Source of the DNA: Brachycybe producta | Taxonomy: Eukaryota > Arthropoda > Diplopoda > Playtdesmida > Andrognathidae | Assembly (NCBI GenBank): GCA_036925085.1 | Contig: JAUPFP010000004.1 | Location: 4,602,001 to 4,666,000, forward strand | Length of the DNA: 64,000 nt | Direction of reading: 5' to 3' | Part shown: piece by piece, positions 59,201 through 64,000 of the stretch | Numbering within the stretch: the first letter of the stretch is position 1 | Layout: each line of letters begins with the position of its first letter | The notes under the pieces: model-generated | What the model saw: the letters and a program-made list of their open reading frames with translations, nothing else | The model's database searches: none | Told to the model about the DNA's origin: nothing | Translations under genes and position numbers: made by a program

Positions 59201-62200
59201 AGTTACCTTAACTGCAATCAAGTTCACGGTCTGAACTGCACTTTCGAAGATGTTTACTATACTTTAAAAACATAAAAAGTTCAACAAAAATGTTCAGAAA
59301 TGCTATATTGATTTTTATGTTACTACAAAGCTCAGAAAACTAGACTGGTTCAGTGGGCGTTTGAAAACAACTGACAGTTGTTGTTGGTATTATGGTAAAC
59401 GACACTAGTCACTTCTAATCGTAAGATAAATGAATAAATAAAACAATAATAACAGTAGACGATTGTTTTATAAAATTATAATAATTAAATACAAAACCGA
59501 GCATACATTAAGTCTTGCTTTGTGGGTCGCAGGGGATTGGATTTTGAAGATTTGAATTTCTAGTGATTATAACTCTTAATTTTGACTTGAATTTCATAAA
59601 CATCTTTTATGGTAGTTGCAGAATCAGCTACATTTGAAAAGTCCAGGGCCGGCACTAGAGTATGCGAGACCCGCGTTAGCAAGCGATGAGCGGGGCCGGG
59701 AAAAAATGTTTAGTCACCAGTGCGGGGCTCCCAAAAGCGCAGGGCCGAAAGCGGTTGCCTCGCTCGCTTTGCCATAAAACCGGCCCTCGAAAAGTCACTT
59801 TATATTAAAAAAAACTATAAAGCTTGTAGCACACTACATCGGATTAAAGATTCGAAATATTTTGATAATAAGCACGTCGGCGGGGCTCCATTGACCTGCT
59901 AGTTATCAAAATATTCCGATTCGTTCCGTTCCGCCCGTTCCTATGTAGTGTTTGTTACATTCAATATTATTCTGTATTATCAAATTAAACGAAAAAATAT
60001 TTGATTTTGAAAAATTGTTGTTTGATTTGAATTTAGTAAACATTTTTAATACGGTGGATTTAGATTTAAATTAAAATGTACCAATTAAAATTTGGATTTC
60101 TATTTGAACCGTGATCCTTGTGAACAGCAGTTGCATAATTTTTGGAATTTGCGTTTCGAGCAGCAAACATTAGAAGACAGGCAGTTGAGCCCAGCACTAA
60201 AATTTAGTTTGCCCCCCCCCCCCCCCCCCCCCCCGACCTTTTATGATCGCCATCAATTTCTAATTGATTCGTTACTTGGTCTGATGTCATAAAAGGACGG
60301 GGCAAACGAAATTTTAGTGCTGGGCAGAACTGCCTGTCATTACAAGTGACCCACTTCAGTTAAACTTCGGCAACAGTTGCGTTGCTCATGCTCCAGTTCA
60401 AAGCAAAAATTTACTTTCAACTGGAGCTAGAGCAACCAATATTGTTACCAAAGTGAAACTAAATTAAAAAAGGTGAATATTCTTATTCTTAAAGGGGGTG
60501 GGTGCTCTTCTCAAAAAAGCGTGGAGGATTTAAATCGCATGACTTTTTACTGGAAACCAATTTTGTTTTTAGGTTTCCTTAGGTTAAGTTTGTATAACTG
60601 ATGTATCACTTCGTGATTTGAACCAATTTTAAGTACTGCTGTTATCGGGAACTGTCAACAATAAAAAAAGGGTCCTCGAATGCACCACCGTGTGTGATGT
60701 GCTCTTTCGAGATTCCATACCAGACTGACATCTTGCGTGTGTTCCCCTTTTCTACATAATAATATTAGCTCGAAATGCGTGTTCCTTTATTATTCTGTCA
60801 AGTGCTGTGCTTTTACTATAATATGTTAAGACACCTTGGCACGTCGTACACATGCAAACATATAAATAAAATTGCATCTTTCACACAGAGATCTCACCTT
60901 GCATAATTCCAATACATCCACCCACTTTTGTCGATCTTCTGGAGTTTCTGCACGAAGGTACCAAACGCAATCGTTAACGCCGACATCGAAACGACATTCG
61001 TCAAACTCGTGAGGCTGCAAATAGGGGGAGGAGTCAACCACCGTTCGATTGCACGTTAATGAAATAATTAATCAACAAAATCAGCATAATATTATTAATA
61101 TTATTATTAACAACAAATATAAATAATTAATCGGCAGTAAACACGATTAGTCCGTTTAGTCACATTAGTGTATTAGAAAAAAAAAAAAATAAACTTAGTT
61201 TTGAAACAGATTTAAATCATCAAATTGAAAATTAATTACCGCCTAAATAAAGTCAATGTTTATTAAAATTGTTATATTTGCGTGTATATTTCCATTCTGC
61301 TTCATGAGTGACGTCATAATTCTTTAATTTTGTTCCTTGTTAGCCTCCGTATAAGTACCCCCCCCCCCTCCCTCCCCGACCATGTTAAAGTTTGAGGGTG
61401 GCAGCAATTTCACCCGCTTCGTTTTTATCCCGACGAATTCAGTATTATCAACGCTATCAACATTAAATCACAACAACACAAGTAAGCGCTTTCTCCAAGG
61501 TTATACGGAGGCTCAGGGAGGCCCTAATCGTATCCATTCAATAAACCGTTAATGGTTCAAATTCGTTTTAATATCAGAAATTGTTTAAACGTTATTTTAC
61601 AATGTTAGTTTGTTAATTAGTTAGTATTAACTGGTTAGTATTCACTGACAACTAAGGGTCGGATTTTTATACAATATCAAGCAAATGATTTTCAATCTGT
61701 GGTCCAAAAGCCATTTGTGAAGTAAGAATCCCGTTTTGATGGTTTTTTCAATCAAAAACATCGGTTAGAACCTGGACTTCTAGTTAATAACTGATAGTCA
61801 CCAGACTTTTTTTATTAGAAAAAGCATAACTGCAGTTGCTCTAATGATGATGATTACAATTGGCACTGGTGCCACAAATTCAGAAACATTTTGCTGGATA
61901 ACTTATTAATTTTTATCATACTGGCTAAACATGCACACAGAAATTAACATTGGAAAATAGGCATGTTTTAAGAAACTGGTAATGCCACCCCTTAATTCCA
62001 ACATCAAATGAATGTTGATACAACAGTTGCTCTCCTCTATGAGCTTGTTCAGTCGAGCAACATTTCAGTGGTCAAGTTGGAATGCAAAAAGTAGTCGAAT
62101 ACGACGACCGGTAGCTGTGCAGCAGTTGACATAGCATTGCTGTGGAACTGCAGTCGCCAGATGGAGGTCGAGATCCCTGCCAATGAAGACTGCGTTTCTT

Positions 62201-63378
62201 GTTTTCACAACGACCACTATCCAATCACCCATCGCATCAAGTAGTCAATTTTGGCTACTTTTTGTAGTTCATCTCGGCCACTAAAACGTTGCTTGTATAT
62301 GAACACCGCATATTGTGCAACATCAGGGGTTGCGATTGTTTATTAATTTGCCTGAACAGCTGTAATTCTTAAGAATATTAACAAAAAAAAAAGCTTATCT
62401 TAAGAAAAAGCTGAACTAATCTCAATTTTATTTTTCTTATAAAAAAAATCAGCTATAATTTTAAATTCTTACGAAATTTCATTTCTGGCTTGATATTCTT
62501 GCTTTATTTTCCGTGTGCGTGGTTCTCCCCTCTTTATTATTATCTGAGATGTGATGTTGAAATTGAGGGTTGTTTTCGTTACGGAAGCCTTCTAATGACG
62601 CAAATCCGCTCACTAAGCGCTCATATTCGCTATTGCACTCATGAAATTAACTGTGAAGAACTAATGCACCGCAATGACCTTTAAACACATCGACGCCAAA
62701 GAAAACATGCCTTTTATCGAGCAGCCATATTGTGTCAGAACAACCCACATTAACATAAAACTAACTTTTAAATTATTTCGAATCTTTTAATAAGTTACAG
62801 AAAAAACACAACTGCCATTTAATGCTCATTATTACGTATGATACTAAATATCGCTAACTGAAGTTGAAATGACGCACAAACTCACAATATGAAAAAAAAA
62901 AAACCTAACAGGACACAAAATGGCGATTTGCTCTGAAGAGACTTCTATCGCTATTCTAATACAAACAAGGTTAAACATTCTGACGTCACAGGAGTCATTT
63001 CTGTGATTCATTCAATCTGTAAAAAATACAGGGTGGGGGAAACTAAGAGGCGGAAATTAGCGGGGGTTACTCATTCTCTGATTAATTTGTTACTGTTTTC
63101 TCTAAGATTTTTTTTTAATTTTTACTGACTCGTATTGTGGTCCTATGGATGCTGACTGAACCACGGCATCCAAAAGAGAGCTCATTTTCCGACTTATAGT
63201 AGGAGAGTGTTCCATCTTTTAGTAGCATATACCGATCTTGCCATCCGTGAATGTAATTCGTCCATTTCTGTAGTTTTCCGCTCAGATCAGGAGCTTGTTC
63301 CGCTCCTCCTCCTCCTCCTCCTCCAACTCCATCCAAATCCTCCTCTTCGTCGCTGTTATTGCTACGATCGTCTAACAT
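50149..63378 (-). CDS. CERT1: Ceramide transfer protein, StarD11/COL4A3BP type (12 coding exons)
   Basis: Carries ceramide from ER to trans-Golgi by non-vesicular transfer. Exons in order of translation: 63378-63130, 61014-60898, 57185-56948, 54136-54029, 53580-53312, 53243-53157, 53093-53016, 52262-52101, 52022-51959, 51756-51554, 51464-51338, 50276-50149. All are GT-AG, phases join without error, and the total is 609 residues (human 598/624). PH domain, about residues 33-122, with [13 protein letters not shown] for PI4P binding. Serine-repeat motif with [10 protein letters not shown]. Central helical region [24 protein letters not shown] motif EFFDAVD for VAP. START domain, about 385-609, keeps the ceramide-contacting Glu (KIVEP), Gln (FHQVHKRVW) and Asn (WIVCN), and ends PILF. 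It should be functional. Confidence 0.97.
50398..50794. mobile_element. MITE in CERT1 intron 11, TTA duplication
   Basis: Ends GGCCCGATCCACATCGAGCT and CTTGTTGTGGATCGGGTG are inverted. TTA flanks both sides (50395-50397 and 50795-50797). Rich in TTTTGTxT/ACAAAA repeats. The 125-codon plus-strand frame across it is low complexity. Confidence 0.82.
51338..51464 (-). CDS. CERT1: CERT1 coding exon 11 (START)
   Basis: [20 protein letters not shown], then [22 protein letters not shown]. Acceptor ACCATTTAG, donor ATTG|GTAAAC, phase 1. Confidence 0.94.
51554..51756 (-). CDS. CERT1: CERT1 coding exon 10 (START, ligand pocket)
   Basis: Carries [31 protein letters not shown] and [14 protein letters not shown]: the Glu, Gln and Asn that contact ceramide's amide and hydroxyl groups in the human START structure. 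Donor CCA|GTACGT. TGACGTCA at 51619-51626 lies within this exon. Confidence 0.96.
51959..52022 (-). CDS. CERT1: CERT1 coding exon 9 (START)
   Basis: [21 protein letters not shown], ending in phase 1 at A|GTACGT. Only 64 bp and too short to be found as an open frame, but it fits the family exactly. Confidence 0.93.
52101..52262 (-). CDS. CERT1: CERT1 coding exon 8 (START domain begins)
   Basis: [20 protein letters not shown], then [20 protein letters not shown] and [10 protein letters not shown]. Acceptor ATTGGATTAG, donor AAG|GTGTAC. Confidence 0.96.
53016..53093 (-). CDS. CERT1: CERT1 coding exon 7 (pre-START linker)
   Basis: A basic 26-codon exon, [20 protein letters not shown] then HPLWSE, phase 0/0. 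HPLWSE leads directly into the START domain. Acceptor TTTGTTTAG, donor GAA|GTACGA. Confidence 0.82.
53157..53243 (-). CDS. CERT1: CERT1 coding exon 6 (FFAT motif)
   Basis: [36 protein letters not shown] is the VAP-binding FFAT core with an acidic lead-in. 87 bp, phase 0/0, so it can be skipped in frame. Confidence 0.95.
53312..53580 (-). CDS. CERT1: CERT1 coding exon 5 (middle region)
   Basis: Contains [20 protein letters not shown] and [20 protein letters not shown], closely matching vertebrate CERT, and ends GGPDYE. Acceptor ATTCTTACAG, donor GAG|GTTTGA. Confidence 0.95.
54029..54136 (-). CDS. CERT1: CERT1 coding exon 4 (linker)
   Basis: Encodes the poorly conserved linker [20 protein letters not shown] to LNHAVK. 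Supported by the acceptor CATAACTAG, the donor AAAT|GTAACT and matching phase 1/1. Being symmetric, it could be skipped in frame. The weakest exon of the model. Confidence 0.75.
54715..54965. mobile_element. MITE of the TTCTAGTTTC family in CERT1 intron 3, copy 1
   Basis: AACTAGGAAGGTAGGCTCAA, then ATATCTTTGAAAATAAGCTT, is mirrored by AAAGTTTATTTTGAAAGATA and TAATTCAGCTACCGTTCTA. Boundaries approximate. Confidence 0.65.
55440..55830. mobile_element. MITE of the TTCTAGTTTC family in CERT1 intron 3, copy 2
   Basis: The clearest family member. GAAACTAGAAGGGTAG (from 55,524) pairs with CTACCCTTCTAGTTTC (to 55,734). CAAAATGAGCTTTTTAT pairs with AAAAAAGCTTATTTAAAAAG. Outer blocks CAGCTGATTTTAGAACTCTG and CGAGAGGCGTTTAAAATTTA are shared with 14,705-15,050. 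Confidence 0.7.
56948..57185 (-). CDS. CERT1: CERT1 coding exon 3 (serine-repeat and coiled-coil)
   Basis: [20 protein letters not shown], then [20 protein letters not shown] and [20 protein letters not shown]. The SLRRHGS element is where vertebrate CERT is hyperphosphorylated and inhibited (PKD, CK1). Acceptor AATTAAG, donor AA|GTAAGT, ends in phase 1. Confidence 0.95.
57905..58115. mobile_element. Degenerate TTCTAGTTTC-family MITE in CERT1 intron 2
   Basis: AACTAGAATAGTA at the left is mirrored by ACTATTCTAGTTTCT at the right, with CAATTTTGAAAGATATCACA inside. Long A and T runs have eroded it. Confidence 0.5.
59815..59955. mobile_element. Small inverted-repeat element in CERT1 intron 2
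   Basis: TTGTAGCACACTACAT at the left pairs with ATGTAGTGTTTGTTAC at the right, and ATATTTTGATAAT with TATCAAAATATT further in. Ends not precisely defined. Confidence 0.45.
60177..60337. mobile_element. GC-box/CCAAT inverted-repeat MITE, copy 12, in CERT1 intron 2
   Basis: Flanks CATTAGAAG/CATTACAAG match 8 of 9. Ends ACAGGCAGTTGAGCCCAGCA and GTGCTGGGCAGAACTGCCTGT. Same short single-module type as copy 3. The first GC box has been overwritten by a C run at about 60,211-60,234. Confidence 0.85.
60898..61014 (-). CDS. CERT1: CERT1 coding exon 2 (second half of PH domain)
   Basis: [20 protein letters not shown] to LELCK, 39 codons, phase 0 at both ends. Acceptor CCTATTTGCAG, donor AAG|GTGAGA. 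Confidence 0.95.
61655..61795. repeat. Dispersed repeat in CERT1 intron 1, paired with 18,195-18,365
   Basis: Shares ATATCAAGCAAATG, TTTTCAATCAAAAACA, CGGTTAGAxCCT and TTCTAGTTAA in order with the copy near 18.2-18.37 kb, where it follows a GGTGGCGCTGA foldback-type end. Confidence 0.6.
62025..62325. mobile_element. Inverted-repeat element in CERT1 intron 1
   Basis: GAGCAACATTTCAGTGGTCA and GCAAAAAGTAG are mirrored by CTACTTTTTGTAGTTCATCT and GGCCACTAAAACGTTGCTTG. ATCAGG-type outer ends are uncertain. Confidence 0.5.
63130..63378 (-). CDS. CERT1: CERT1 coding exon 1 (N-terminus, first half of PH domain)
   Basis: An acidic leader with a seven-glycine run, then [20 protein letters not shown] and YYKSENE. 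Donor CGA|GTCAGT, phase 0. The ATG at 63,378 is the first Met before the PH domain. The preceding TTTGACAG could be an acceptor, so a 5' UTR intron is possible. Confidence 0.9.
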
Positions 63379-63516
63379 TTCCCTGTCAAATATACTTGTC
63401 CAAAAAGGTTCTAGCGGTTACCGATTTGTCCGTCGAGAACCTTTTAATAAAAACGTAATAAATACACGCACATTAAGACACAAAATCAGAACCGATCAAC
63501 GATGAAGAAGACGTGA

Positions 63517-63525
63517 CGCCATCTT
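63517..63525 (-). promoter_or_regulatory. Candidate YY1 site upstream of CERT1
   Basis: The minus strand reads AAGATGGCG, the YY1 core, 139 bp before the start codon in the gene's sense orientation. AAGATGGCG near the TSS is typical of animal housekeeping promoters. A cCGCC/GACGCC-rich segment follows at 63,535-63,560. Function inferred. Confidence 0.4.
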
Positions 63526-64000
63526 TTGCACTCACTGACCCCACTTTCCGCCTCCCCTTTTATAAAAAGACAAGCGGCCCGAAATGCCCACCTTTTACAC
63601 TTCAAACCACACGGAACAAATAGTGAACGTTTCGTTTCATTTCTCAGCAAATACACGATAATAAGTCGATAATTACCGTCCTGAACCTATAATCTACCTG
63701 ATTGAAAAGACGTCAAATGACCGTAAACTGCAGCACTATCGCCAATCTCAATCAAAACAGTCAAATTACGGAGCCTTGTAAAGGACAACATAACTAAGCT
63801 AACTAACCTCCTTGGTTAGGTCCCATTATTAGTCAATAGGTGGCGCCAAAGTACACCCAAAAAAGGGGAATGACATAAAAAACAGTCATGAACGATAATC
63901 CTAGCATAGAGTACGTATGACAATCAGTTCTTCTTTTTATCTGTATTTTACTGCACATCCAGAATTTAATTCTGAAAATCCACTAAAACACCTATTAAAA

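Noticed and set aside
1-64000. Integrated viral genes or toxin genes
   Set aside because: I saw no capsid, polymerase, envelope or toxin-like reading frame anywhere. The only polymerase remnant is the RTE LINE.

Overview
This is a eukaryotic, clearly metazoan window: AT-rich, intron-bearing, gene-poor and crowded with small non-autonomous transposons and microsatellites. Both recognisable genes are animal genes with GT-AG introns. The TEs (Harbinger-like and Mutator/hAT-like MITEs, Helitron-like elements, an RTE-type LINE, a Tc1/mariner relic, tRNA-derived SINEs) suit a marine invertebrate such as a tunicate, mollusc or similar. I cannot place the species from sequence alone.

Layout. About 1-43,950 holds no protein-coding gene that I can support. 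It is a TE landscape with two RTE LINE fragments, four Helitron-like copies, several TTA/TAA-duplicating MITEs, three foldback elements built from a 16-bp alternating repeat, and ten of the twelve copies of a GC-box/CCAAT/CRE-bearing inverted-repeat family. 36.6-40.5 kb is different: few TE signatures, and six perfect TGACGTCA sites within about 835 bp.

43,969-45,802 (+) is a three-exon F-box gene that I identify as FBXO33, the substrate receptor of an SCF ubiquitin ligase. 46.2-47.7 kb holds two copies of one MITE family flanking an internally deleted mariner-type transposon.

50,149-63,378 (-) is a complete ceramide transfer protein gene (CERT1/COL4A3BP-type). I resolve twelve coding exons with consistent phases, giving a 609-residue protein: PH domain, serine-repeat motif, coiled-coil middle region, FFAT motif and START domain. 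It moves ceramide from ER to trans-Golgi. FBXO33 and CERT1 are convergent (tail to tail), and I see no evidence that they share a pathway.

Most unusual observations: (1) a 12-copy MITE family with 9-bp duplications whose interior (GC box, CCAAT box, CRE) is conserved while its terminal inverted repeats come in four types; (2) a large excess of the palindrome TGACGTCA, about 20 perfect copies, with a dense cluster at 39.1-39.9 kb; (3) foldback elements made of two alternating 16-bp units; (4) TE-into-TE nesting that gives a relative order of insertion.
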